In this document: positions 49,185 through 58,356 of the stretch, piece after piece
Layout: each line of letters opens with the position of its first letter
Position numbering within the stretch: position 1 is the stretch's first letter
Assembly (NCBI RefSeq): GCF_900105625.1
Contig: NZ_FNSD01000001.1
Span: 2,108,001 to 2,172,000 of the forward strand
Source of the DNA: Terriglobus roseus
GTDB lineage: Bacteria; Acidobacteriota; Terriglobia; Terriglobales; Acidobacteriaceae
Reading direction: 5' to 3'
DNA length: 64,000 nucleotides
Position numbers and translations under genes: made by a program
Notes under the pieces: model-generated
Database searches by the model: none
Seen by the model: the letters and a program-made list of their open reading frames with translations, nothing else
Told to the model about the DNA's origin: nothing

Positions 49185-50084
49185 TTACTCGCCGAGTGCC
49201 TTGCGCAGAATCTGATTCGTCTCTGCAAGCCGCGCCTCGGCTGCTTCGCGCGTCATGCCGAGCTTCTGCATGACGATGGCCGCACGAACGCTACCGCCCT
49301 CCTTCAGCAGGGAGGCAGCCTCGTGCGAGGTCACGCCCGTCGCCGCGGCGATGATACGTTCCGCGCGATCGACGAGCTTCACGTTTGTCGTCTGCACGTT
49401 CGTCATCAGGTTGCCGTAGACGTGACCCAGCTTGACCATCAAGCCGGTCGAGAGCATGTTGAGTGCGAGCTTGGTCGCCGTGCCCGCCTTCATGCGCGTG
49501 GAGCCGGTTATGACCTCTGCGCCCGTTGCGGGCGTAATGGCAATGTCACTCGCCGTCTCCACGGGCGAGCCGGGAACACAGGAGAGGCCGATGGTCAGGC
49601 AGCCATGCTGCTGAGCGGTTTCCATTGCTCCCAGGACGTACGGCGTACGGCCGCTGGCGGCAATACCCACCAGGACGTCCTGCCCGGGTGACTGGTTGAA
49701 GCCATTCGCCATCAGGTCGATCCCGCCCTGCTCGCGACTGTCCTCCGCACCCTCAGCACTCACACGCAGCGCAGGATCGCCACCGGCGATGATGCCCACA
49801 ACCAGATCGCGCGGCACGCCGTAGGTCGGAGGGCACTCGCTGGCATCCAGAACACCCAGGCGTCCGCTCGTGCCCGCGCCCATGTAAAAGAGTCGGCCAC
49901 CCTTTTGTACGCGCTCATAGATTGCGTCGACAGCTTTCGCGATCTGCGGGATCTGTTCCGCGACTCGCGCGGCGACGGTTGCATCCTCATCGTTGAAGAC
50001 GCGGAGCATCTGCTCTGTGGGCAGCGCATCGATATGTTCCGAAGCGGGGTTGCGCGTTTCGGTAAGCAGGCTTGCTAACTGCAT
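49185..50084 (-). CDS. murQ: N-acetylmuramic acid 6-phosphate etherase
   Basis: 299 residues, full MurQ length. Signature LTETRNPASEHIDALPT at the start, SIS domain with FYMGAGTSGRLGVLDASECP and PTYGV, AGGDPALRVSAEGAEDS, VLVGIAASGRTPYVLGAMET, AEVITGSTRMKAGTATKLAL, NMLSTGLMVKLGHVYGNLM, and the C-terminal helix bundle. It cleaves the lactyl ether of MurNAc-6-phosphate to GlcNAc-6-phosphate and D-lactate in peptidoglycan recycling. No anmK, murP or nagA accompanies it, so it stands alone. TTGGAG precedes the ATG. Confidence 0.95.
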   Translation of the reverse strand: MQLASLLTETRNPASEHIDALPTEQMLRVFNDEDATVAARVAEQIPQIAKAVDAIYERVQKGGRLFYMGAGTSGRLGVLDASECPPTYGVPRDLVVGIIAGGDPALRVSAEGAEDSREQGGIDLMANGFNQSPGQDVLVGIAASGRTPYVLGAMETAQQHGCLTIGLSCVPGSPVETASDIAITPATGAEVITGSTRMKAGTATKLALNMLSTGLMVKLGHVYGNLMTNVQTTNVKLVDRAERIIAAATGVTSHEAASLLKEGGSVRAAIVMQKLGMTREAAEARLAETNQILRKALGE

Positions 50085-50153
50085 TGCATTGACTCCAAAA
50101 CTGATGTTCCTTCTTCGCGAAGCGTGGGCTTGCTCGCTCTTGACCAGACAAAC

Positions 50154-52025
50154 CTACCGCCGCGGAGCTGTCGGAATAACTTCCTCGCTGGGCTTGTAGC
50201 TTTCCTTCTGCTTCTTACCCGTGGGATCAAGTTCCTCATCATCCGGCGACTGGTCGCTGTCCGTTACGGTGCGCTTCGGTGCGGCGAAGGGCTTCTGGAT
50301 GCCTGCCTCGGCAGCTGCGCGCACGTCCTGCTGAATGCCGGGTGTGTTCAGCGCTGCCTTGTACTCGGCGACGGCCTTGGGACGGCTGTTGCCCCGCTGC
50401 GTGTCATACAGACGGCCGAGGTACACGTGCGACCATGCCAGCGTACGCGGGTCCTTGCTGTTCGCAACAACCTGCGTGAAACGGTCATACGCGGCCTGCG
50501 GGTCACCCTGTGTCAGCTTTACGCGGGCCAGGATATAGAGCGCATCGCCCGAGTTTGGATTGGTTGCGAGTTCCTTCTCGGCAAGCTCTTCCGCGCCGGT
50601 GCGGTCGCCCTTCTGCAGCTTTAACTCCGCCTGATCCACGATCGAAAGCGAGCGGCGTGGCGAGCGTGCGTGCGTAATGCCCGCACCAGCCACCAGGTTC
50701 GTACTGTCCGGCGCGAAGAATGGAATCTTCTTTGCCTTGCTCACCTCTGACGGCACGTCCATCCCGTAGACCATCTCACCGATGCTCTCCTTCAGGCTGA
50801 TGCCTTCACGATCCTGGATCGCCAGCTTGTCGTAGAACGAACCGGTCAAGACCCAGCCCGACTCCATGTCGAGCAGCACCTGCCTGCGACGAACGGCTTC
50901 GGCCTTCTTGTCGTAGTCGATCAGAGCCTGGTTGTAGTCGTCGATCTCCGTACGCGCCTTGACCGCACCGGGCTTGGCCGGCTTCGGGATACCAACATCC
51001 ATGGTGCGCGCTTCGATCGCCTTGATCAGGCATTCCGTCGTCAGCGCGACGATATCGCTCTTGTAGGTGAAATCGATGGGCGCATCGCTCACCGTCTTCA
51101 GCAGCGGCAGCAGGCGATTCGTAGCACCGGCGCGGGCGTAGATGATGGGATCCACGTTGTAGAGCAGATACATGCGCCGAATCTGGTCCATCTGCAGACC
51201 GGCAGCACGGTCGCTGACCGACATACGCGATCCCGGCGAGGTCTTGCTGATCGACGGATCCTCCACCTTCGTTGGCGAAACTGCGATGAAGTAATCCGTG
51301 CCGTAGATGCGAGCGTTCACGGCCTGTGGACTCAGCATTGGCTCCAACAGGACTTCGAAGCGACGGCCGTCATAGCTGGACACCGGCTGGTGCAGATAGA
51401 CGTTGGTCTCCAGCAGCATGCGCGTCACGCTGTCATGCACCTGCAGAACCGCGTCCTCGTACTCCGCACGGTGACGCGCGAAGATGCTGTGTAACTGCGC
51501 CTTCACGGCAAAGTCCCGCAACAGGGGCAGGATGCCGATGACGTTCTGCGAGTCGGGCGGCAGATCGCCTTCGCCGACGGACAAGACAAGATCGGGCGGG
51601 GGCGAAAGGAAGAGTGCCAGCGAGACATACTGCGCCAGGTTCCGCGCGCCGGGCTGCTTGTGTCCGTCGATGTAGGTGCAGAGGGTGTCGTGCGCGGCGC
51701 GGGCTTCAAAGCCTGCCTTCACGGCCGTTGCCATCTCCGCACGAATCGCCGCGCGGACGGGCAGCGAACTCTCAAGCCCGTTGTCATACCCACAACTGTT
51801 CAGCGCCGCGGCCATGGTAAAGAGCGTTTCGCTGGTCTCAAGCGACACGGCCGATCCACCGGCCTCAACCGCGCGACGCACCACGGTGGACGACGGCTTC
51901 TGCGGATCCTGCGCGGAATCGTCCGGCTTGTTGGTGGACGACGAGGACGAGCTCTGTGCAGGCAGCGTGGCCGCGCTCAGGGCGAACGTGAGGAGAAGCA
52001 ACGGAACTCGAGAGAAGAGACGCAC
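50154..52025 (-). CDS. secreted TPR-containing protein
   Basis: 623 residues. A signal peptide (VPLLLLTFALSAATLPAQ) is followed by a Ser-rich linker and a large helical domain without a known motif (LETSETLFTMAAALNSCGYD, SPPPDLVLSVGEGDLPPDSQ, VIGILPLLRDF, SYDGRRFEVLLEPMLSPQ). Then two to three tetratricopeptide-like helices (GDRTGAEELAEKELATNPNS, GDALYILARVKLTQGDPQAA) and a charged, disordered tail. It is probably periplasmic and involved in protein contacts. I know this architecture only as a conserved acidobacterial hypothetical. It is co-directional with the sigma/anti-sigma pair upstream (95 bases away) and could be in its regulon. Confidence 0.75.
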   Translation of the reverse strand: MRLFSRVPLLLLTFALSAATLPAQSSSSSSTNKPDDSAQDPQKPSSTVVRRAVEAGGSAVSLETSETLFTMAAALNSCGYDNGLESSLPVRAAIRAEMATAVKAGFEARAAHDTLCTYIDGHKQPGARNLAQYVSLALFLSPPPDLVLSVGEGDLPPDSQNVIGILPLLRDFAVKAQLHSIFARHRAEYEDAVLQVHDSVTRMLLETNVYLHQPVSSYDGRRFEVLLEPMLSPQAVNARIYGTDYFIAVSPTKVEDPSISKTSPGSRMSVSDRAAGLQMDQIRRMYLLYNVDPIIYARAGATNRLLPLLKTVSDAPIDFTYKSDIVALTTECLIKAIEARTMDVGIPKPAKPGAVKARTEIDDYNQALIDYDKKAEAVRRRQVLLDMESGWVLTGSFYDKLAIQDREGISLKESIGEMVYGMDVPSEVSKAKKIPFFAPDSTNLVAGAGITHARSPRRSLSIVDQAELKLQKGDRTGAEELAEKELATNPNSGDALYILARVKLTQGDPQAAYDRFTQVVANSKDPRTLAWSHVYLGRLYDTQRGNSRPKAVAEYKAALNTPGIQQDVRAAAEAGIQKPFAAPKRTVTDSDQSPDDEELDPTGKKQKESYKPSEEVIPTAPRR

Positions 52026-52120
52026 GGGTATTCGACGGACCTCAGCGAAAGGTGTACCAACCGCTGAGTCTAGGCCGGTGGTATCCCTTGGTCAAACTTC
52101 GCGTGACAGCCTGCGGCGAC

Positions 52121-52765
52121 CTACGCCCGAACGACCACATCGGCAAACGTCAGCACCACGCTGCCTTTGACCGGCTGGCCGAAGACATGTGCCGGCTGGA
52201 AGACCCCCGTCAGCATGCGCTGGCGCAGCGCCGCGGCTTCTACATCGTCCAGTGCGCCGGAGAGTACGTGATAGTCATACACGCGGCCCGAACGGTCGAC
52301 CATCGCCTGCACAACGAGCGGTGCGTCGTTCACACTGCCCACTGGCGGAACGCCAGCAGAGGAGTACAGGTAGCGCGGCGCGGAGAAGCCCGTCAGCGGC
52401 TCGTCATTCGCCTCGACCGCCTGTTGCGGGGCAAGTGCGCCCAGCATCAGGGCGCCGCCCACGATGGCAATCATTCCAGCCGCGACGCCAACCTGCAGGC
52501 TCATGGGCCGCACCGTGTTCTCCCAGAACATTTCGACCGCATGACGAAGGCGGCCGGTCAGCCGACGATCCGCGCGCACACGCTCATGTGACAATGCCAG
52601 CCGGATGCGCAGCGACAGATCGTCCGGCACCGTCACCGGTCCTAGCGCACGCAGGGCATTGTCCGTCAGAGCCCGCTCAAACCCAAGCTCATCGTCAACA
52701 GGCGGCTTGGTATGCAGGCCAACGCGATCCAGCAGGTGCTCCAGCTTCTCAGGGGAGAGACTCAT
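52121..52765 (-). CDS. anti-sigma-like protein with TonB-C-like outer domain
   Basis: 214 residues. A cytoplasmic helical N-terminus (about 90 residues, ending VRPMSLQ), one transmembrane helix (VGVAAGMIAIVGGALMLGAL), and an outer domain. That domain reads VVQAMVDRSGRVYDYHVLSG, ALRQRMLTGVFQPAHVFGQP, VKGSVVLTF, the pattern of a TonB C-terminal domain (V-x-x-x-G-x-V...F-x-P-A-x-x-x-G-x-P-V). Its ATG overlaps the sigma-factor stop (ATGA), so it is coupled to it and probably its anti-sigma factor, though no zinc-type HxxxCxxC motif is seen. Such a sensory domain would sense envelope or TonB-like interactions. Confidence 0.7.
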   Translation of the reverse strand: MSLSPEKLEHLLDRVGLHTKPPVDDELGFERALTDNALRALGPVTVPDDLSLRIRLALSHERVRADRRLTGRLRHAVEMFWENTVRPMSLQVGVAAGMIAIVGGALMLGALAPQQAVEANDEPLTGFSAPRYLYSSAGVPPVGSVNDAPLVVQAMVDRSGRVYDYHVLSGALDDVEAAALRQRMLTGVFQPAHVFGQPVKGSVVLTFADVVVRA

Positions 52766-53523
52766 CGTGCCTCCTTGGATGTTGCTGCGGTTGCGCGCGC
52801 TGCAGATTGTGGTGCCTTCTTGTGCACGGGCCGTGCAAATTCCGGAAGCCGGGCTCCCAGCAGCGTTCGCAGGGCGGCACGACCGCGCATCAGGCGGCTT
52901 TTCACCGTGCCGATGTTGATATTCAGAATCTCGGCGATCTCGTCGTACGCCATACCCTCGACCTCCCGCAGGATGACGACGGTGCGAAAGCTCTCCGGCA
53001 CGTCGCGCAGGGCTGCTTCCACGGTGGTGCGTAACTGGGCCTGACGGGCGTTCTCAAAAGGGGAATCGCGTCCGTCCGCGAGCGTATCGCGCAGGGAGAA
53101 CGTCAGCTCTCCATCCTCATCGGTCGAGGAATCCCCGTCGATCGTGATCTCTGCCTTCTTATGCCGGACCCACCAGCGACGGCTGTTTGAAGCCTCATGC
53201 ATGGCGATGCGATAGATCCATGTACGCAGACTGCTGTCGCCATGGAAACCGCCAATGGAACGGAAGACCTTGATGAACACATCCTGGGTCACATCCGCCG
53301 CATCTGCCGGGTCAGCGAGCGAGCGTAACAGGAGCGAATAGAGCGGGCCACTGTACTGCGAGATCAATTGCCGGAAGGCGTCGTCCGATCCCGCCTGCAG
53401 CGCGGCAACGAGCGCAAGGTCTTCGGCACGCACCTCGGGTCGCGCTGCGGTATACGTACCCGCCTCGCTGAAACCACCGCCGATTGCCCCTGTTACCGGA
53501 TCCATCACCGCTGCCCCGTTCAT
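52762..53523 (-). CDS. ECF-type RNA polymerase sigma factor
   Basis: 253 residues from the ATG at 53523 (GAGAGG upstream); an earlier start exists at 53565. Region 2: QLISQYSGPLYSLLLRSLAD, VTQDVFIKVFRSIGGFHGDS, SLRTWIYRIAMHEASNSRRW. Region 4: LRDVPESFRTVVILREVEGM, AYDEIAEILNINIGTVKSRL, MRGRAAL. Region 3 is absent, as expected for sigma-70 family ECF (RpoE-like). A basic C-terminal tail follows. It would direct RNA polymerase to an envelope-stress or similar regulon. The following gene (overlapping by 4 bases) is its likely anti-sigma partner. Confidence 0.9.
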   Translation of the reverse strand: MNGAAVMDPVTGAIGGGFSEAGTYTAARPEVRAEDLALVAALQAGSDDAFRQLISQYSGPLYSLLLRSLADPADAADVTQDVFIKVFRSIGGFHGDSSLRTWIYRIAMHEASNSRRWWVRHKKAEITIDGDSSTDEDGELTFSLRDTLADGRDSPFENARQAQLRTTVEAALRDVPESFRTVVILREVEGMAYDEIAEILNINIGTVKSRLMRGRAALRTLLGARLPEFARPVHKKAPQSAARATAATSKEAR

Positions 53524-53834
53524 CGCTTGCCTCTCAAAGGTACGGTTTGCGCGCCCCGTGTGCAATGGGGCGGGATGGTTGGAATGGGTGTGCCACCCGC
53601 CGGCGGATGCGGAGTGCTCTCGCTCACTCTGCCTCTATAGACACCGCCGCCTGCCTTGTTTGTTCCCGAAATGCAGGCAATCTCCGAGGAAAAGCGGAAG
53701 TCTGGCGGTATCAATTGTGTCGCGGATCCGACAAAAGAAAAGTCGGGGCCGAGCGCAACCCTCGCCGATGACCCCGTGTCTACCCCTTCGAATCGCCTCC
53801 GCTGCACGGCGGAGTTTGAAAGGGAGATCGCACC

Positions 53835-54137
53835 ATGAAGACATTCACACAAGTCATGCTGATCGCGGGCCTGGTAGGTGCTGCTGCAATTCCTGCCGCA
53901 GCCGATGCGCAGGTGTACGTGCACGTCGGACCGCCCCGCCCCATCTATGAGCGCCGCCCCCCACCGCCTCGCCCCGGCTGGGCATGGCGCGCCGGGTACC
54001 ACCGCTGGGATGGAGCCCGCTACGTCTGGATGCCGGGTGAGTACGTCGCTCCACCGCGCCCCCGCGCCATCTGGGTCGGAGGCGCATGGGTTCACGGTCC
54101 CCGCGGCTATTACTGGCGCGAAGGCTACTGGCGCTAG
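53835..54137 (+). CDS. YXWGXW-like repeat secreted protein
   Basis: 100 residues. A signal peptide (AGLVGAAAIPAAADAQ) is followed by an Arg/Pro/aromatic-rich mature part with W-x-x-G...W units (WAWRAGYHRWDGARYVWMPG, WVGGAWVHGPRGYYWREGYW), the pattern of YXWGXW-repeat exported proteins. The function is unknown; envelope association is likely. GGGAG lies before the ATG. A strong terminator (54157-54180) follows. It is divergent from the sigma-factor gene. Confidence 0.8.
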   Translation: MKTFTQVMLIAGLVGAAAIPAAADAQVYVHVGPPRPIYERRPPPPRPGWAWRAGYHRWDGARYVWMPGEYVAPPRPRAIWVGGAWVHGPRGYYWREGYWR

Positions 54138-54156
54138 GAGCGGTGCGTTTTCGGCA

Positions 54157-54180
54157 GGGCGGCCCTCACACGGGCCGCCC
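54157..54180 (+). terminator. terminator after the YXWGXW gene
   Basis: Perfect 9-bp G/C stem gggcggccc / gggccgccc with a 6-base loop, followed by ttctttc. Confidence 0.8.
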
Positions 54181-54266
54181 TTCTTTCGAGAACAGGTCCA
54201 AACTGTAAAGCCGCGCGAACCGGTGCGGTTTACTCAGGGCCGGAAACCGGGTATCCTGACAGAAGT

Positions 54267-54342
54267 GGGCCTGTGGCGCAGCTGGGAGCGCGCTTCCATG
54301 GCATGGAAGAGGTCACCGGTTCGATCCCGGTCAGGTCCACCA
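54267..54342 (+). tRNA. tRNA-Ala (GGC)
   Basis: Acceptor GGGCCTG/CAGGTCC (one G-U pair), D arm, anticodon stem CTTCC/GGAAG with loop ATGGCAT (anticodon GGC), T arm with TTCGATC, discriminator A and encoded CCA. 76 bases. Confidence 0.93.
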
Positions 54343-54806
54343 AACCTCCTTTACAATCAGTGCTTTAAATCGCTCTCAGCGGTTCACACCTCCAGCTTAG
54401 GTGCTTTCCGGTGTTGAACGCCTCCGGGCCCACAGTACCTCGGATCTTCGCAGTTGCCAGCGCTGCCTTAATGCCGTTCAGGCGAGTTTGCTGAAGTCAG
54501 CGGATCTGCAAAGGGCTGCTGACAAATCCAACTCTTTTTATCGGTCTTACGGTCCCTAACGAACCGTTTCCCAAGCTGACTGGGGCATGCACACGAATAC
54601 TCGGCACTTCAAAGGCTCGCTCGGTTGGTGACTGCGACACAGCGATGGACCTACAGCGGGAAAGTAAAACCAGAGTTCCGCTCACTTGTTCACTTTTATC
54701 CTTCGTCCCGCGATCATGATGCTCCCCGCATTGGCCCGCGATCTTTCCCAGGAAGATGCGGGTCACAAGCGGCCGTCGAGGAAGAATGGCAAGGCTGCGC
54801 TCAGCT
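54343..54806. other. 464-base region after tRNA-Ala
   Basis: No gene supported; a 108-codon minus-strand frame (54497-54823) has no motif or ribosome site. Composition shifts to lower G+C here and stays so through the DUF1501/DUF1800 pair. I found no copy of the tRNA 3' end that would mark an attachment site. Confidence 0.4.
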
Positions 54807-56138
54807 TCAGTTTGAAAGCTCAATGAGCCCGCTTGGAAAGCTCTTTAGATCAACGAAGACATCATTTAATTGAGTGGCATTGAGTCCCATCCATTGCCCG
54901 AGACCTGCCGTCATTTGTGTCACCGATTGAGCGGGGATCCAAGCGCCTAGACCGTTGCAGTCGCTGGGTCCGCCAAATCCCATTTCAGGAAGCGAGCCAA
55001 TCACTCTTCCACCGGAAATCCCACCTCCCAAGATGAAGTGGTGGCCCCCCCATCCATGATCGGACCCGCCGTTCACGTTGGCTTGCAACGTGCGTCCGAA
55101 ATCGCTATGTGTGCACACGATCACCTCATCGGAAAGGCCAAGCTCATCAAGCGCCGCAAAAAATGCCCCAACACCCGCGTCGAGCTCATCGAGATACATG
55201 CCCTGCAGATTTGCCTGATTCACATGCGTGTCGTATTCACCCTGCTGGATGTAGAAGACCTGCCGCGAAGCTCCGATCGTGGATCGACCAGCCATTATCT
55301 GCGCGATTTTTTGCATTCCCCTGCCAAAGGTCGAAATAGGAAAGGGTGTCTTGAGTGTGACCGAACTGGAAGCTCGATCCAAAATCGACTGGCTCGCCAT
55401 GGCCTCCGCGCGCAGTGCTGCATGCTGCTGAACGAACTCGTTCTGCACGGATTTATTGGTAGCTGCCATACTTCCGATCACGGCATTTAAGGAAGCTGGG
55501 ATCGCAGCAAAGGCGGAACCACTCTGAAGAGCTACTGCCTGCACAGACTTTCCGATAGTGAATGTCGCACCACCGCCTGCGGAGATTACTGGAGGCAGAC
55601 TGCCCGAGTCCGAGCTTACGTAATCAGCGATCCTCCCGCCCCAACCCGTATTCACTGTTGCGCTCGCCTGCGCGCTCTCCCATTGCTGAATTCCGATTGG
55701 ATGAGACATCGACATGCCGGGATAGAGGGATGGACTCTGAAGTACCTGTGCCTTCGTGGACGGCTTAGGCAATGAGCCTACGTTCGCCACGACCACGCCC
55801 CGCCCCCTGTTGTGCAAAGCTGCGATGTTCTTGAGCGAGGGATGAAGACCGTACGCATTGCTGCTCGTAGAATCCATGATCGGGTTAAGGGTGTTGATGT
55901 CCAGGGCAATGCTCGGTCGTAGTGCCGTGTAGTCACGATAGGTCTTTGCATCCATCGAAAGAAGGGTGTTATTGCAGTCATTCCCGCCAGGCATCGTAAT
56001 AAGTACCAGTGCTTTGTATGACTGACCAAGTTGAGAGAGCGCCTCGGCGCTGACATGATTAGTCCAGAGCATGGATGCGGACGCAGCCACGCCGAACTGC
56101 GTTCCGAACTTAATGAAGTTCCTACGAGTGATACTCAT
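54807..56138 (-). CDS. DUF1501 protein (Tat-exported)
   Basis: 443 residues from the ATG at 56138 (AGGAG seven bases upstream); earlier in-frame ATGs lack a ribosome site. Twin-arginine signal SITRRNFIKFGTQFG. DUF1501 (sulfatase-like fold) features: ALVLITMPGGNDCNNTLLSM, RGRGVVVANVGSLPKP, YIQQGEYDTHVNQ, EVIVCTHSDFGRTLQANVNG, GSDHGWGGHHFILGGG. The family belongs to the alkaline-phosphatase-like superfamily and is nearly always paired with DUF1800; the activity is not established. It is translated from the same transcript as the DUF1800 gene 10 bases upstream. Confidence 0.9.
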   Translation of the reverse strand: MSITRRNFIKFGTQFGVAASASMLWTNHVSAEALSQLGQSYKALVLITMPGGNDCNNTLLSMDAKTYRDYTALRPSIALDINTLNPIMDSTSSNAYGLHPSLKNIAALHNRGRGVVVANVGSLPKPSTKAQVLQSPSLYPGMSMSHPIGIQQWESAQASATVNTGWGGRIADYVSSDSGSLPPVISAGGGATFTIGKSVQAVALQSGSAFAAIPASLNAVIGSMAATNKSVQNEFVQQHAALRAEAMASQSILDRASSSVTLKTPFPISTFGRGMQKIAQIMAGRSTIGASRQVFYIQQGEYDTHVNQANLQGMYLDELDAGVGAFFAALDELGLSDEVIVCTHSDFGRTLQANVNGGSDHGWGGHHFILGGGISGGRVIGSLPEMGFGGPSDCNGLGAWIPAQSVTQMTAGLGQWMGLNATQLNDVFVDLKSFPSGLIELSN

Positions 56139-56148
56139 CTTCCATCTC

Positions 56149-58320
56149 CTACTGAACAACCATGTAGTTGTCATCATTTAGCGCGAGAAATACTGCAGAC
56201 TGCAGCTTTATCGCTGGATCCGACACCGTGTCGCAGTAAGCCAGAATGGCATCCTGTGTACTCTGCGGCATTCGTCCGTGGTAAAGCATGTGGTTGAGAG
56301 CTTCCAGCATGCTTGCGGGCGTCGGAAAGTTCGTATACAGCCTGCTTCGTGTGGCGTTTGGAATCTCCGTCTCTGTGCCACTTGCGATTCCCCAAAGAAA
56401 TTGGCTGCGTTCGACAGACGTCAACGTGTTTAGCAGCTGAAACTCTGGACTGTTCAAACTTGTGCCGGGTATGTCATAAGCAGGACTGAAGTAGCTGAAG
56501 ACCGTTGGAGCAAACCACCACTCTTCACCGAGACGCCCTGGGACATAGGCCGGTTGCACATCGAATGTGTTTATGTTGAGCAACGAGAGGGCTGAAAGTT
56601 CAAGGTAAAGCGGATCTTGAATAAATCCGTCAGTTGGATTTGTGAGGCCGCCGTCGCCGGCGCGAGCCTCAGCGTCAAGCAGAATCGCCTTGATGACAGC
56701 TCCCAGATTCCCACGCACGCCGCTTCCATCGTTCTTAAAGACCTGCACGATCCGTCGAACGTAATCGCCCGACGGCTGACTCTTCACAAATCGCTGGATC
56801 AGAAATTTCGAGATGAAGGGAGGCAGGTTCTCATTTTGAAAGATGGCTTCTATCGCCTGCTGGCGGTCTTGGGATGCTGTCTGGCCTGCGGGAAGCACAA
56901 CATTCCCAAACAAGATTTTGGAACTCGTGTCATGCTGCGCTTCCGTCGCAACCAATGGAGCCGACCAGTCAACACCGTAAAAGGTAAAGTCGGGATTCCC
57001 TGAACGGACGAAATTCCACCCGGTAAAAACTCGTGACAAACTTTCGATCGTGTCCCCGTCGTAGACGGGCTGGGTGTTACCAGCTTGGTCCAGCTTCGGT
57101 GTACCGTCCTCATTCAACCTGACAGTACCAAGCGAGAACAATTGAACGATCTCTCGCCCGAAATTCTGATTCGGATGTAGCTTGGGGTCGCTTGATGCAG
57201 CGTTTCCCGGTACGTCCAGCATTGCTGCTGGGGCGTACGTACTCGCGGCGTCGAGCAAAATCTGTTCATAGGAACCAAACGCATGCGCCTCGAGCTTGGT
57301 CTCCCAGGGAATCAATGCATAAGTCTTGAAGATGCTCGCCCCTGGAATCAGTATCTGTAATGCCCATGCCGTCCGGTATCGCAGCGACTGGTTGCCGTTC
57401 AGCACGCCTTGCATGAACTGCCAACGCGGGTCCGCAACGGTGCTATAGGGGCTAGCCTGCGACTGGAGTTGTTCGTCTATGTAGCCTTCCAGACCTGTCT
57501 GCTGGATATGCTCGATGAGATCTTCGCGAGGTCCGAATGCCGCCTGGGTTGCGAATCGAGATGCAGTGTCGTAGCTCACCGCTGTCGGCGCAATGCGAGC
57601 CGAGAGACAGTTACAATCTCCGGCGGCCGAAGTAAGAGTAATCGGCACAACGCCGGTCTTCCATGGAGGCAGATAGCCCGTCGCTGACACGGTCGTGGCC
57701 GTCCGAGCGGTAGTTGTAAGTACAGTACCGTCCATCTTGATCCCGGTCTTTGAAGGCAGAGCAGATGTCGATGTAATTGTGAACGAGACGAAACCACCCG
57801 TAACAACGGTGGGGGCGAGAGTAAGCGCGGAGGCTGAAATTTGGGTTACTGGATTCTGCAGAGCAATGGTTGTTTGCGCAGTTTGGCTCGCATATGCATA
57901 CCGCACGATGGCGGCCATGGTCGTAGGCAAGACTGTGGGCGCGGTATATACACCGGCAGCGGTGACGGTGCCGCTTCCGTTACCACCCACAACGGTCCAT
58001 GTGCCGCCGAAGAGCTCCAGATTGCCTTGCATGGCCGTCAGCGAGACAGATGAGCCTAATTGAACCGCAGAAGATGATGAGACGACAGTGATAGGCGCGG
58101 GCACCGCCGATGTGGGGCTCCCTGTGCTCCCAGTAGTACCTGAATTGCCATTTCCCGTTGTGCTGGTGGATGTTGTGCCGGTCGACTTCGCGGTGGCGGC
58201 AGTCGAGACTGTTCCGCAACCAGTCAGCGCAGTGACGAGCACACTCAACATTGAGAACGTGATCCACTGCAGTAGCAATCGCGAAGATAAAGAAGTCTTT
58301 GGCATGAGCATCATCCCCAT
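56149..58320 (-). CDS. DUF1800 lipoprotein
   Basis: 723 residues from an ATG at 58320; several close ATGs compete. The lipobox VTALTGC anchors it. A Ser/Thr/Gly linker (GNGNSGTTGSTGSPTS), then Ig-like beta modules (SVSLTAMQGNLELFGGTWTV). Then the DUF1800 domain: RFATQAAFGPREDLIEHIQQ, TGLEGYIDEQL, RTAWALQILIPG, NQNFGREIVQLFSLGTVRLN, TIESLSRVFTGWNFV, PFISKFLIQRFVKSQPSGDY. The function is unknown; pairing with DUF1501 is the rule in Planctomycetes, Acidobacteria and Proteobacteria. It ends 10 bases before the DUF1501 start. Confidence 0.9.
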   Translation of the reverse strand: MGMMLMPKTSLSSRLLLQWITFSMLSVLVTALTGCGTVSTAATAKSTGTTSTSTTGNGNSGTTGSTGSPTSAVPAPITVVSSSSAVQLGSSVSLTAMQGNLELFGGTWTVVGGNGSGTVTAAGVYTAPTVLPTTMAAIVRYAYASQTAQTTIALQNPVTQISASALTLAPTVVTGGFVSFTITSTSALPSKTGIKMDGTVLTTTARTATTVSATGYLPPWKTGVVPITLTSAAGDCNCLSARIAPTAVSYDTASRFATQAAFGPREDLIEHIQQTGLEGYIDEQLQSQASPYSTVADPRWQFMQGVLNGNQSLRYRTAWALQILIPGASIFKTYALIPWETKLEAHAFGSYEQILLDAASTYAPAAMLDVPGNAASSDPKLHPNQNFGREIVQLFSLGTVRLNEDGTPKLDQAGNTQPVYDGDTIESLSRVFTGWNFVRSGNPDFTFYGVDWSAPLVATEAQHDTSSKILFGNVVLPAGQTASQDRQQAIEAIFQNENLPPFISKFLIQRFVKSQPSGDYVRRIVQVFKNDGSGVRGNLGAVIKAILLDAEARAGDGGLTNPTDGFIQDPLYLELSALSLLNINTFDVQPAYVPGRLGEEWWFAPTVFSYFSPAYDIPGTSLNSPEFQLLNTLTSVERSQFLWGIASGTETEIPNATRSRLYTNFPTPASMLEALNHMLYHGRMPQSTQDAILAYCDTVSDPAIKLQSAVFLALNDDNYMVVQ

Positions 58321-58356
58321 GCTTCTATCGGCTCTTATCCGCTCCCGGATCAACAC

